From Pontederia crassipes (taxonomy: Eukaryota; Streptophyta; Magnoliopsida; Commelinales; Pontederiaceae), in NCBI GenBank assembly GCA_030549335.1, contig CM060195.1, positions 28,834,874 through 28,898,873 on the forward strand: a stretch of DNA of 64,000 nucleotides, read 5' to 3'. Positions 46,214 to 57,720 of the stretch are shown here, in pieces. Under the pieces are notes generated by a model. That model had not been told where the DNA came from. It did not search any database and saw only the letters and a list, made by a program, of their open reading frames with translations. Made by a program: the position numbers and the translations under genes. Numbering within the stretch: the stretch's first letter is position 1; each line of letters starts with the position of its first letter.

Positions 46214-46870
46214 GTGAGTCTTCTCTCTAATTCCATCCTCGTCATTTCTCTCTCTGCTCGTGCCTCGTCTTCCTCGTTTCTTCAGCCTGGAGTGTTCATA
46301 TTTTTCTTCCTTCTTTTTGGGGGGTCGCATGGAAAATTTGAGAGCTTGGTACTGGAAGAAAATAACTGAGAATGCTTATGCAAATGCCATGAGCTATATT
46401 GCGTGAGGGAATCGAATTCGTAACTGATCGAATTACATTTAGATGATTAGTTGCAGGCATTCAAGATGATCTTGTAGTTTAATACCTCGAAAGACAAAAA
46501 AAAAAAAGAGATTTTACAGTATGGTTTATTCGCTCAGCTGCGTTAAAGTTGGCATTTGGGGAAGGGGATGACCTAATTGTCCTTGTCATTACTGAAATGT
46601 TGGGATTTGGTTTATGTCCTCTGTATAAACTTGTGAGCTGTGACGTGGTAGTTGCTGTACATTAATCCACAAGCCAAGCCTCGTGTTCATCACTGGGTTC
46701 ACATGTTTTGGCATTCAACAAATGATGAGACATTAACGCCTTGGGTTCACACGTTTTTTCTTATTTAACTATTTTACCGGCAGTATAGACTTTTTGGCTC
46801 ATCTCATGTCACGCTCAGTTAATGCATCTAGTTGCCAGAAGTAAATTTCATTTTTTTTTCGTTTGTACAG
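46214..46870 (+). other. Probable leader intron of the KIP1-like gene
   Basis: A donor GTGAGTC at 46214 and a pyrimidine-rich acceptor ending TTTGTACAG at 46870 would define a 657-bp intron in the 5' untranslated region. Confidence 0.45.
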
Positions 46871-46887
46871 AGCAGGTGGGAAAGAAC

Positions 46888-46991
46888 ATGACGCCACTTC
46901 CGACTTGAGGCACCACAAAGCTCTCTCTCTCTCTCTCCCCCCCACTCTCATGCGTCAAATCCCCGAGCGAATCTCTTTCGTCTTGGCTTGA
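46888..46991 (+). promoter_or_regulatory. Two upstream ORFs in the leader of the KIP1-like gene
   Basis: ATG at 46888 opens a 6-codon ORF ending at 46908 (MTPLPT). ATG at 46950 opens a 13-codon ORF ending at 46991 (MRQIPERISFVLA). Both end before the main ATG at 47084. Upstream ORFs usually lower translation of the main frame. Long CT tracts (46920-46937 and 47037-47055) lie between them and the start. Confidence 0.5.
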
Positions 46992-47083
46992 TCAGTTGGT
47001 TTGAAGTTTTGCGCTGTTTCTTCTGCCCTGCCACATCTCTCTCTCTCTCTCTCTCGCGCGCCCCCCTCGATTTCCTTTGTGGA

Positions 47084-49211
47084 ATGGCGACGACGCCAGC
47101 GACAACTGCAGCTGCGGCAGTTGCAGCGGCGGGAACGACGAACTGTCACTCTTCATGTCGGCCCTCCACCTGCCCTCCTTGGCTTCAAGCGGCGCTTGCA
47201 GGTGAGCACGTACCCCTTTTCTTTCTCTTGCGGATTTTCTCCTTCGCACTGCTCAAAGCCTCAAATGCAGCTCACATGAATGCAGACTTGAATTGTTCCT
47301 CTAGTCCGCAATGTAAGCATTTAGATTCGAGCCGTCTGACACTCATTAGGAGTGTGGGAAGAAGCAAAAGATCCTTTTTTTCCCACTTTGGTTCTTTCCT
47401 CTCTGTCCATACGACAGAGGGGAGGGCCGGAGGTCCTGTTGGTAGGTTTGGAGAGTTGCTAGAGCAACGTGTTTTGCTCTTTTGCACTTTGGATTCTTGC
47501 TCATCGCTGTCTCTATCAACCTTTTGTGGCTCTTGTTTCAAAATTTGAAATTTAAGGAACATATCAAATCTAAGAAATGGGACATAATTGTTTTTACAAT
47601 GACAGTAAATAATTTGAAAAAAAAAACATGGGCTTCAATAGAGTACTAGGTTCATTTACTTGATTAAGACAATACTGGTTCAAAGGAAAAAAAAATGATG
47701 GAATCATGACTCCTCATGAGCATAGTGGTGTCCCTTGATTCAGTGATGCTTTTTAGAGTTAGACTAATAGATCTCATTAGTGGCGGGACTTCTAAATCGC
47801 TTCAAAGATAGAGTAGCACGGATTGACATATACTACATCTTTTAGCTAAAATTCTGACAGCATCAGAAACCAGAAGAAAAACCTGCAAGAGTTTTTCTTG
47901 CATTGCGGAAATTAGACAAAGACCTTAATTAGGTTATTATATAATTCCTGATGATGAAATATGCTTTATATATTACGGATTTTATTATTAATGTTATATT
48001 ATTTATTTCTTATGTAGGAATTGAAAAAAGTTGATGATGCCTGTTGTTTTGCCTTTACCGTCTTAATTATGTGAACCAAATCGAGTTTAGGGAACAAAAT
48101 TATGATTAAACTTCAACCACTAAGTAAAAATGTTGACTTAAACGACTGAGTAATTTGGTAAACTGTTGACGCAGACATCGAGCAGCGGGTGCAGGCGCTC
48201 GCCGTGACCGTGCCGTCCGGCGGCGCCGACTCGGACTCCTTCGCGGAGCGCGCCGAGCATTACTACGAGAAGCGGCCGCAGCTCATCGCTCTCCTCCAGG
48301 ACCTCCACCACCGCTACCTCTACCTCGCCGATCGCTACTCCCAGTCTCTCCTCAAACCCGCCGCCAACCACCACCACCGCCGCCGCAGCTCCTCTCTTCC
48401 TCCCGACTTTGACGCCGCCCTCTCCGCCACCGCCGACGACGATGAGTTTGATGACTGCGCGTCCGCGTCCTCCGACGCTGAGAGCTCCCTCTCCTTCCAA
48501 CCCTCCATCCAATCCAACCTCTCCTCCAAAGATCCACCGGCGAAGGCGGTCGGCTCTGCGGCGGGGGCGCCACCGGCTCTCAGAGGTAAACCCAAAGACC
48601 TCGACATGCTCGTCGCGGAGCTGGTGTGCACGGCCGTCGAGAGGAATCTGCTGACCGCGGAGGCGGCGGAGGCGGACCGGCGGTTCGCGGAGTCGACCCG
48701 AAAGATCGAGCTGCAGGGGAGCCTGGTGGAGGTGCTGGAGTCGGAGCGGATGGTGCTGCTCGGGGAGAACGCGCGGCTGGGGTTCCGGGTGGCGGCGGCC
48801 GAGGAGGAGGCGCGGGCGGGGGCGGCGGAGTTGGGCTACATGCGGCGGAGGGCGTCCGAGCTGGCGAGGGCGGTGGTGAAACTGCGGGAGGACCACCGCG
48901 TTTGCCTGCTGGGGCGCCGCATCGAGGGGCTCCAGGCGCAGATCTACGAACTGGAGCGGCGCAACCGGGAGTGCCACGAAGCCATGGCGCGTCGGGAGAA
49001 GGAGCACAGCGAGGCGCGGGCGGAGGCGGAGCGCCTCCGGACGGAGAACCGCCGGCTCCGGGAGGAGGAGGAGGACCGCCGCGCGCGGCGGCGGAGGTGG
49101 TGGTGGTCGCCGAGGTGGTGGGGCCGCGGGAGGAAGGAGGCGGAGGTCGAGTCCGGCCCCTGGACATGCGCCGCGCACGTGAGGAAGGGTGATAGAGGTT
49201 GCTTTTTCTGA
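47084..49211 (+). CDS. KIP1-like / NETWORKED-type actin-binding (NAB domain) protein
   Basis: Two coding exons, 47084-47201 and 48175-49211, joined by GT-AG splicing (donor GTGAGC, acceptor ACGCAG), give 384 residues. Residues 33-95 form the NAB domain: PPWLQAALADIEQRVQAL, DSFAERAEHYYEKRPQLI, LADRY. The splice junction falls in its Asp40 codon (phase 1). The usual WWW start of NETWORKED proteins is missing, as in the shorter kinase-interacting (KIP1-like) subgroup. A serine/acid-rich spacer follows (about 115-165), then a long Glu/Arg/Leu-rich coiled coil (about 190-345) and a WWWSPRWW basic patch before GCFF. NAB proteins link actin filaments to membranes, and KIP1 binds a pollen receptor kinase. 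Exon 2 is very GC-rich against AT-rich surroundings. No lesion is seen. Confidence 0.9.
47202..48174 (+). other. Coding intron of the KIP1-like gene
   Basis: A 973-bp AT-rich intron with donor GTGAGC and acceptor GACGCAG. The spliced codon GAC restores the NAB motif ALADIEQRV across the junction, which strongly supports the boundary. Confidence 0.85.
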
Positions 49212-52200
49212 TTATTATTTTTTGTTTATTTTAAATCCTAAATTTCTTAGGTTCGATTGGAGAAATGTAAAGTGGGGTCTTAATCGATACTTATGGTTAA
49301 TTTCATGGATGTTTTCAAGTTTATATGGTATCTAATGTTCTTGTTCTGGACGTACAAGTAATATTAGTAATTTATGTTGTGGTTTCATGCTCTTTATACA
49401 CTTTTTATTTAATCACCACTGAAGTTTAAATTTAGTAATTGAACCAGAGTAAAATAGATGTTTTCTTAAAATAAGTGAAATCTCGACTTCTGTGTATAGC
49501 CACGGAACTCTCTCGAAATTCTTTGTTGTATGTGATAAAGTGCGAAGTAATTGTTGTCACTCTTTTTGTGGTAGATAGCAACCCTAATTAATTGAAGGAA
49601 ATATCTCAAGGCAGTATATTATACATCAGGGTGTCTAATGTTGCATCAGTAATTTTATTGTAGTGCAAAAAAAAAATATGTTCATTTGTTATCAGAACAT
49701 TTTTTCCATCATAATTAAATTAACCATGTAATTCATAAATCAAGTAATATAAACATATCAATCCAAAATTAATTATATGATGAGCAATAATTTGAATTAA
49801 TTATATATATGTTCAAGAACTTGATCGTGATTATCGAACAATGAGATACGGTTGATCACGATCAATTTACTATCTAACTAATAAAGTGAATAACATGTAA
49901 TTTTTTTACTCAGTGATAAAAGATAGTGCTTTACACTTGTTGTACATGGAAAATTTGAGCAAGTTCGTGATTCACTAACCGAAGCTTGAGTTATTAAACG
50001 TAAAAGTCCTTTCATTTGCGATTAATTAAGCTTTGAATAATGTTAATTGTTGGGATGAACAAGGCTCATGCTTTGAATAGTTCCTTCGTGAATGTGAAAT
50101 TGGCTTCGCTCAAAGTCTGATTTTTAGGACAAGTGTGCCAGCAGGAGACAAATTGAGGCAAGTGAGCATGCAATGTGTGAAAGAATCCAACCTGACAGCA
50201 AATACGTACATATATGGAGAGTGAGTCCATAGCAACAAGTATCTCTCTACGGCTAAGTTACAGTCTACATGTGACAACTGCAGACCAGCTGGGAGTACTC
50301 GTCACCTTTGGCACGTACACTTCCAAGTGTGGACTGTTTCAAACTTCGTCTACATTGCTGATCGATGCATGCATGAGGTTACAATGTATATACTAAAACG
50401 AATAAATTGCATCCCACCATTACATGTTGTCCCATCAAGGGTGGCAATCTCAGCTGCATGCCTCAAGCTTGGACCTCAAATTTTGCCCAGAAACAAAAAA
50501 AAAAAAAAAGGAATAGTACAGATGATGGCCGAGGAGAGATCGATGGGCTTATGCTAATGTAGATTAAAGAAAACCCCCCCAACTCGTTCTGGTCAAGTAG
50601 ACAAAATGTTGTGGACGCCCCGTGACCAACACATGGACGCCCACACCATTGTTGTTGTCTTATTTCTAGTTTCTTCTTCTTTTACAATGGAAGTACAGAC
50701 TATGTTGTATTTCCCCTGCCGATATTAATTGTAATGTTCAAACCTACAATTTGGACTTTGATCTTATGATTAGGTTCAACTGTTTATAATTACGTGAGTA
50801 CTATTATAGAGGAATAACGCAAGTTATACCAAATCATAATATATAGCTCGGCTGGCTAGTCAAAACATTATGATGCAGCACATTTAGATTATGCATGTAG
50901 AAAGGAAAAAGAAAGATGACGAAGGAGTAGGTATTTTTCATTCTGGATGTGTATCATAATACTTGATAAGCAAGATGACGAAGGAGTAGGTGTTTAATCT
51001 TTAAAATAAATAGAAGATGTACACTTCAAATTGGACTGGTAATATACACGGGTGGTACAGTTGATGACAACTTTTATTTTGTTTTTGTTTTGGTATTTAC
51101 CTCTACCTGGAATTCGAGGTACGAGCATTACTCAGAGTCACGTCGATCTCGTCGGCCCCTTTTATCAAAGTCGAATTCAACTTGACGATCACCTAAATGT
51201 ATTTTTTTTTTATCCAGATAGTTGGATTGATATAATTCATCCCATTTGAACAGATAATTTGATCCTTCTTGGTGGAACTACAGATGACTCTAAACTATAA
51301 TGTTTCAGGACACCTTGGACGAAGCTCTAGTTACAAACCTATATATCATCTTCTTTTCTAATATTCCGAATGACAAACTAGATGTGCAATTAGTTGCATA
51401 AGCCTAGGAAAACATATATTTTCTTTCATGAGAAAGAACACGCTAAAAATCAGCTTTCCTGATGTTCATTAAATATCACCAAAGGCGCACAACTACATTA
51501 AACCTCATAATGGGACCTTTTTGGCTCAAAAGTTTGTATACCTTGTGCAAGGGCAATTATGCAAATGATATAGTTATACCTCACAAAACGAAGTTAAGTA
51601 GAACTTAATGCCTGACTCAAGGAACTGATTAGATCGGGTGACATAACAGAACAAATTTTAGAAGTGCATTCGATTGATTCAATATTAATGAATCTCGAAA
51701 AGAGAGTCAAAGTTTGCCTCATTTAATACCCAACATGGATATAAATAAAATTTTGAATAACCATACTGGATGTAAGGATAAATGATATATTTGCCTTTTT
51801 ATGCCAACTGCCAAAATTTTTTTGTGAAGCGTAATACTGTAATAGTTAAATATAAGCTGGAGCGACGAACTTGGCCTCCTTGAGGTTGCGTTGCCTTGAG
51901 TGGTGATCCATGTCTCTCACCTTCCTTGACCAATGGAGGACCCTAAGATGATGGACTCTACCTCCCCGATAACCCTCGAGAGGGCGTCTGATGATGCCCT
52001 CACTCCACATTTTCAGGTGCCCTCGAGCTGTTTGCCAATTTGTTTCATGTCTTTATCAATTTAAGTTTTCCAATTTGTTGTTGCAAAGAATGACTTTACG
52101 GTGTATATTTTGATATCAAAATTTTCAGAATTGTTATCTTTATTTTTTCTAAATAGAATAAACCAATTCGAATTGTTATAAGCAAATGAAATAAATATGT

Positions 52201-52842
52201 AAACGAATGTATTGTTGCTTCCAACCCATTGGAGGATAGATCTATCATATTCTGCCATGTAAATGGTTGTCAACCATGGCCGTTAAGATTATAAACCATA
52301 CCATGCATGTCATGAGAAAACCCACCATGATAAAATTGAGAAGTGATTTAATAGCCACTAAAGATGAATAAATGATCAGAGTAATTGAGGCCCATGTTGG
52401 AGAGGGATAAAGCCATTTTCTTTGTGTGCACCTAGATAGTTCACCAAAAACATTGTTGTTCATATTGATAATTCACCAAGCCATTTCCACTTATCAATAA
52501 TACCAAAGTTTTCCATACCAATGTTATAAACTAAGATAATTTGTCACAAACAAGGAATTGTCATACAAGATTATGTTTTAGATGCAACTGGCACAGATAA
52601 GTACCCATTACAAGATTACGGAATCAAGTGATAATATTAAAAATCTATGAAACATTAATGTCAATCCAATGCCACCACAATTATTGAAATCCACAAAAGC
52701 ATAAAAACATTGCTGATAGCTTGCACTTCTTTTAATATGTAAGGAGGTAAAGTTCATCATGACAGGACCTCTAGAGCATGTATCGAAGGCGTTAGGGAGG
52801 TGAAGTTCATCGCAGCAGTCAGGGAGGCGAAATTCATCACAG
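49212..52842. other. Intergenic DNA
   Basis: No gene is supported. The first part is the 3' flank of the KIP1-like gene. A homopolymer A run lies at about 50496-50510. Short reading frames at 50214-50557, 51052-51249 and 52061-52463 have no recognisable domain. Positions 51850-52020 are GC-richer but unassigned. Confidence 0.55.
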
Positions 52843-52843
52843 C
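52749..52843. repeat. Three short direct repeats at the edge of the long-TIR element
   Basis: GGTAAAGTTCATCATGACAG, GGTGAAGTTCATCGCAGCAG and GGCGAAATTCATCACAGCAA occur in series with spacers. They may belong to the outer part of the element, in which case the left boundary lies further out. Confidence 0.6.
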
Positions 52844-53059
52844 AAGATATATATAAATATAGGAGTTAAGGAACCTACATCGCACGGGATTGACACAAGG
52901 ATGTGGAGTAACTCTTGTTCATTGATCTCCTCATCAATGACTATTGTGATCTAAGGAATTCCTGATTGTCTAATCACTGTGACGATTGAGATTGGTTAGG
53001 ATTATGCTTTTGTGATCTCGATGCTCTCTTGGAGGAAAAGAATGCTCAAACTCGCTTGA

Positions 53060-53330
53060 TCTCCTTCCTCCTCGCCTGAATGAAAAGGATGTTCATGCCT
53101 TTCGCTTTCCCTCATTCGAGTTGGGTGTGTGCCAACTCTTGTGCTTGCCTGGAGGAAGGTGCAAGCCCATCACTTGATCTACTGCCTTTGTCTCCTAGAG
53201 GAGATGAAAAGGATGCTCACACCGTTCGCTCTTCCCAACTCCGATCTACATGTGTGTTTGTTGTTGTGATCTCCCTCCTCCGTTTACTCTCTTTACTCCC
53301 AGAAGAAGGTACAAGCCCGTTCTTTTCAAT
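53060..53330. repeat. Diverged tandem repeat inside the long-TIR element
   Basis: The phrase ATGAAAAGGATG-TCA occurs at 53080 and 53205. GGAGGAAGGTGCAAGCCC (53151) and AGAAGAAGGTACAAGCCC (53301) also match, a spacing of about 125-150 bp. The open frame here follows the repeat and has no recognised domain. Confidence 0.6.
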
Positions 53331-53704
53331 CTCAGTGTTCGGCATCTCCTTCCTCTTCCTATATATTAGGAGCTTCTACTGCCTCCTCATCACCCAATTT
53401 GACATTTCATTTCATAAACATTCCATTTCATTTCTAATCTCGATGTTTGACTGGAGGAAAAAGTCACTCAATTACTTTTTCTTTTCGGCGTTCGACACTC
53501 CTATCAAGTGCTTGCCTCCTAATCACCCAATCTAACATTTCATTTCATAAATATTCCATTTCATTTATGAACTTTGAACTATGTTTGATGGATTTTTTAA
53601 CGAATAAATAAGCAGGCACATTATTTGTCTTGCTTTCTTTATGAGATTCTTTCATATGATCTTGTTAATGGAGTATTACTGAATAACATTTTCTATTAGG
53701 TCAA

Positions 53705-53944
53705 ATGGCCAATTATGTTTATGCATTGCCACCAAGATGCATGTGTGAGGAAGAAGCTATCATAAGAATTTCATGGACTAAATTTTTAGGTGACTACGGC
53801 ATGTCATTTTTCCATTGGATCGATCCACCACTCGAACAATCAAGTATCCACATTGTTGAAGCACTAGGGAAAAGGATTCAAGTATTGAAGAAGTCAAAGA
53901 AAAACATTACAAGTTATTCTAAAAGATGTTATCTTTGTTGTTGA
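53705..53944 (+). pseudogene. GRF-type zinc-finger remnant
   Basis: A 79-codon ORF encodes RCMC, ISWT and FFHWIDPP in the order of the GRF zinc finger (C-x-C ... SWT ... FF-W-D), then a basic KKSKKN stretch. The central NPGRRF segment and the second pair of cysteines are degenerate, so zinc binding is doubtful. It follows an acceptor-like CTATTAG. GRF fingers bind single-stranded DNA and, in plants, are often found in transposon-associated genes. It lies inside the long-TIR element and was probably carried by it. Confidence 0.6.
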
Positions 53945-54289
53945 TCTTAGTTATTTTCTACATTTTAAAATAAGTTGAATATTAGATTGTTGTTGATATT
54001 GTGAAAAATATGTAGATGACCATCTTCATAAACAATGTATCATATTTTGTTTCGAACTCAGATATGTATATGTTGTTATCTCATTTTGCGGACTATTAGA
54101 TTCAAATTGGACATGAGTTTATCTTCTTTATGAAAACATTCTTACTTCTTATTTTTTTTACTACTTTGTCATACTCGTTCAAATAAGAAAAGAAAGTACA
54201 TATAGCAACAATAAGCTGCATTTTTACAACAAATATCAACAATTCCACTTCATTAACATTCTACGCAAATATGGACAATTCCACTTCAA

Positions 54290-54720
54290 AAACATTCCAC
54301 TCAAATACATACATCTTCATAAACATTTCATTCAACATCGAGTAGTAGCAGCAACAATAACAAGCTGTATGACTTGTCATTTTATAGCATAGCAGTAGCA
54401 GCAACATAAACATAACATTCAAATAGTCTGTCATCTTTATAAATGTAGCATCACAAGATATGTCATCTTCATAAACATAGTAGCACCCGTGGCAACAACA
54501 TGAACAAGCTTGATAGATCAATTGGCCATGAATTTTCTCCAATCTACACATAGAAAGATATGTCATCTTTATAAACATAGCAGCAACAATGGCAACAACA
54601 TCAACAAACTCGTTGGATCCCTTGTCCAATGGATTTTCTTGAATCTACATAAACATAGCGACAAGAATAACCTCTACATATGCATAAACATAGCAATAGT
54701 AAGTATGATGAATGCAACAT
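54290..54720. repeat. Tandem repeat, CATAAACATAGCAGCAACA type
   Basis: Variants of ATCTTTATAAACATAGCAGC, AACAATGGCAACAACAT and AGATATGTCATCTT recur several times at roughly 60-120 bp intervals. No coding signal. Confidence 0.7.
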
Positions 54721-55099
54721 CATGATTAAAAATAGTGAGTATTATTAATTTCCTTAACCCTTGTATACTCTTCTTGTTCTCCTGATTTAACAACCAAAGA
54801 CAAATTAATATTTTTGTTTAATTTAAATAAAAAGATGAAGAACACTAAGAATTATATGTCCATGCATAAATAAGAGGATATTAACAATGCTGAAATTCAG
54901 GCCTTCTCCAGTAGCTGGACATTTCGGATATATTGCTAATCAGATGATATCACTTTTTTTTTAAAAAAAAATAATGCTGAAATTGAGGGCTCACATATTT
55001 GAGGAACAATGAAGATATTTAGGATGGGACTCACGTAAGTGGCAGTTAACATGAGATTGAAGGATGGAATCAATCAAATCTGCTCATGGAAAAGATTTA

Positions 55100-55420
55100 G
55101 GGGAAGGAGACTGTAGTGAGGACAGCAGGTGCTCTTTCAAGGAGAAGAGCATGCTCACGCCATTCAGGGAGCAAACAATGTCCAGAGATCACCTGATATG
55201 CTTCCTTGATGATGGTCAGCAGGCACTCCGTAACGAGGGCAGTAGGTGCTCATTCAGGGGAAGAGGAGCATGCTCACGCTGTTCAGGGTGCAAATGATGT
55301 TCAGAGAATTCTTAGTTCGCTTCTTTGATGATGGTCATGGAGAAGAGGAGCTACGATCGCCTGGTTCACTTCCGTGATGACAGTCAGCGATTGCCTGCTC
55401 TTGGAGGTGGAGAGGAGCTA
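55100..55420. repeat. Tandem repeat, GAGCATGCTCACGC type
   Basis: Units of about 120 bp share GGTGCTC-TTCA, GAGCATGCTCACGC, TTCAGGG-GCAAA and CTT-TGATGATGGTCA. Two clear copies (about 55128 and 55246) and a decayed third are present. Confidence 0.7.
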
Positions 55421-55610
55421 TCGAGATGCATATGCAACATAGGTTAGGGATTCAATTCGTTTTAAGTTCAATCTCAACCGTCGCAGCAATTAAATGAGCA
55501 CGAATTCCTTGGATCATAATAATCGTCCATGAGGATATCAACAGACAGGAGCTGCTCCGCATCCTGGCATTAATCCCGTGCGACGTAGTTTCATATATTC
55601 CATATATATG

Positions 55611-55952
55611 GGCAAAAGGAGCCTCCGTCGTACTCTAAGGTTATGCAGGCCGATGGAGGGAAATTTTTATCCATAGATCACGTGATTGACGACCAGAGCT
55701 AATCCCACAAATATTCAATCTCATCTCTTCTATGTCTCCTCACGAATGAATGTCAGAGTTCTCATCGCCTCTACTGAATGCGTCATTGCTTTTTTCTCTC
55801 CTCACGGGAATGATAATTGGAGTTACAAGACTTCGGTATTCTTTCTTCTTACAGATGAGTGTGGCATCCTTGTTTCGTGGTTCTCGGTCGTAGTTGACAG
55901 CTATCGACTACCATGATGATTGGTACACACATTGAATGTTGGTAATGGACAC
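55611..55952. other. Spacer
   Basis: No gene recognised; the short frame at 55686-55916 has no known domain. Confidence 0.5.
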
Positions 55953-56984
55953 TGTAGGATCGAATGGTGAATTGGTGTTTTAAATTTTTTTTGGGAAACT
56001 TACTTTTGGAAAATCACTAAAAACGAACATAAGTAAATAATAAAAAGAGAACAAGAAAACAAACACAGTGAGACACGATGTGCTGACGAGGTTCGGCCCC
56101 AACTCTTTGACCTACATTCTTGCTCCGACTTCTCGACCTCGAGACCGTCGGAGATTCACTATCTTTCTCTTTTCTGATAAGAGAGAACAACCCTTTTTAC
56201 ATCACACACTTTCTTCTCCGCTCAAGAGATAAGGCATTCCTTTTTTACAATGAGCTTTCAATCTTCACTAGATCAGAGAATAAATATTCACTCTAACTCT
56301 CTTCTTTTACAAGATTTTTCAACTCAAAGTTTGGAAGAAAAAAGAGAAGAACTTGTAAATTTAGGCTCAAGAACTTGAAATACTCTTTTGAATAATCTTA
56401 CTTGCTTGGATAAGTTTTCTTCAAACTTTGACACTCCTTTTATAGTATTGTACAGGTGAAAATTTCGTCCAGATGAATTTCCATAATTTTCTCCTCGAAA
56501 AATAGTTGTTACTGTTTGTGACCGGTCGACCGCATTAATGGGCTAGTCGACCGGTCAATATGACCGTTGCAGCATATTTGTTACCTTTCTAAACTGTCCG
56601 GTCGACCAGTCCTTCGGCCGAAACGTCGACCGATATAATTTTGACTTTTTTTTGGAATTCCTCCTTTACTGTTCGGCCGATCGAAACATCGACCGGTATA
56701 GTCTCGACTTTTTCTGAATTCATCCCTGTGTTGTTCGATCGATCAGTGTAGCGACCGAATCATCGATTGGTACAGTCTCGACATTTCTTCCGCTTGATAT
56801 CAATCGATCGGTCTTCATAATCGGTCGACCAGTCATATGCTGAAATTTTAATTTTTGTCATTTTAATTGACGATTTCTTCTGCAATTGCATATCAATTCT
56901 ACACCTGCATATCATCACTTGAGCATAGATTAGTACCTTTTATATCCAATTTGATTTGTTATCATCAAAACATGGGATTCAACA
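55953..56984 (-). repeat. Solo LTR, SIRE-type family
   Basis: On the minus strand it starts TGTTGAATCCCATGTTTTGA and ends about CGATCCTACA, with flanks GACAC (55948-55952) and TACAC (56985-56989) matching 4 of 5. It contains a CTATAAAAGGAG TATA block (about 56440) and the leader-like GGTCGAGAAGTCGGAGCAAG. Repeated GGTCGACCGG, CGGTCGAC and GATCGATC palindromes fill 56515-56840. No internal retrotransposon sequence is attached on either side. Confidence 0.75.
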
Positions 56985-57068
56985 TACACAATGTTGAACT
57001 CGACAATAAAAACTGATGGCATCTCTTGGACGAACGTCGTCCGCGGCAGTGGTGGCAAGGAACCAGTT

Positions 57069-57720
57069 GAGACACGTGTGGGAGACCAAGATGCCTGTGT
57101 CATTCTTCGTGGGACACGAGGATTTCCGAAAGAATCATCAGTTTTGGCTCTCGAGACACGTTGGGAGACCAAGACGCCTGTGTCCAAGGTTGTCAAGATC
57201 GGGATCTTATATAAGATCGGATGGGGGTCATAAGATCGAAGATCGTAAGATTGGATCGAGGATCATAAGATCCTACATATTAATAAAATAATATATATTT
57301 AAAGTAATAAATATATTTTTAACAAATTTTTCGCATTGAAATCTTAAATGATTCCTACTAAGACATTTTTTATCAATTCTTAAGTCAAATTATATCAAAA
57401 CATATTAAAAATAAAAGAAAATATACCTAACTTCATATAAATTATTTTTATTATCATAAATATATTTAAAATTAATATTTAAATGATTATATTAATCATA
57501 TGAGATCGTATAGGATCGGATAAAATCGTAAGATCGTGTGATCAAAATTAAGATCGTATTAAGATCTTGTATAGATCCTCAAGATAAGATCAAGATCGGA
57601 AGGAGTCCGTAAGATCGTAAAATCGTAAGATCTTAAGATCTAGATCGAGATCTTGACAACCTTGCCTGTGTCATTCTTCGTGGGACACGAGGATTGCCGA
57701 AAGAATCATCAGTTTTGGTT
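57069..57720. repeat. 84-bp tandem repeat, second copy split by a MITE
   Basis: Unit 1 (57069-57152) starts GAGACACGTGTGGGAGACC and unit 2 (57153 on) starts GAGACACGTTGGGAGACC. Unit 2 is interrupted after CCTGTGTC (57184) and resumes at 57673 with ATTCTTCGTGGGACACGAGG. The unit length is a multiple of three, but the encoded peptide is not recognised. Confidence 0.85.
57185..57664. mobile_element. hAT-type MITE, GATC-rich
   Basis: Perfect 16-bp terminal inverted repeats (CAAGGTTGTCAAGATC ... GATCTTGACAACCTTG) are flanked by a perfect 8-bp target duplication CCTGTGTC (57177-57184 and 57665-57672), the hAT hallmark. The ends are dense in AAGATCG and TAAGATC motifs; the centre is AT-rich. No coding sequence. 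Length 480 bp. Confidence 0.95.

Larger units (their letters stand above)
52843..55610. mobile_element. Long-TIR DNA element (Mutator-like), non-autonomous
   Basis: Inverted repeats of at least 125 bp, about three-quarters identical by eye, bound the element: 52871-52996 (CTACATCGCACGGGATTGA, then CTAAGGAATTC, then GACGATTGAGATTG) and 55468-55592 inverted (CTACGTCGCACGGGATTAA, CCAAGGAATTC, GACGGTTGAGATTG). A TATATATA-rich outer part is also shared. Long TIRs suit Mutator-like elements, but no transposase or 9-bp target duplication was found, so the superfamily is inferred. The interior carries a GRF zinc-finger remnant and tandem repeats. Confidence 0.7.

Noticed and set aside
48138..49178. 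346-codon minus-strand ORF opposite the KIP1-like exon
   Set aside because: A Pro/Arg/Leu-rich shadow of a very GC-rich coding exon; the plus strand has the real NAB domain and coiled coil.
52061..52463. Membrane-protein-like minus-strand ORFs
   Set aside because: Hydrophobic translations of AT-rich DNA with no recognisable domain.
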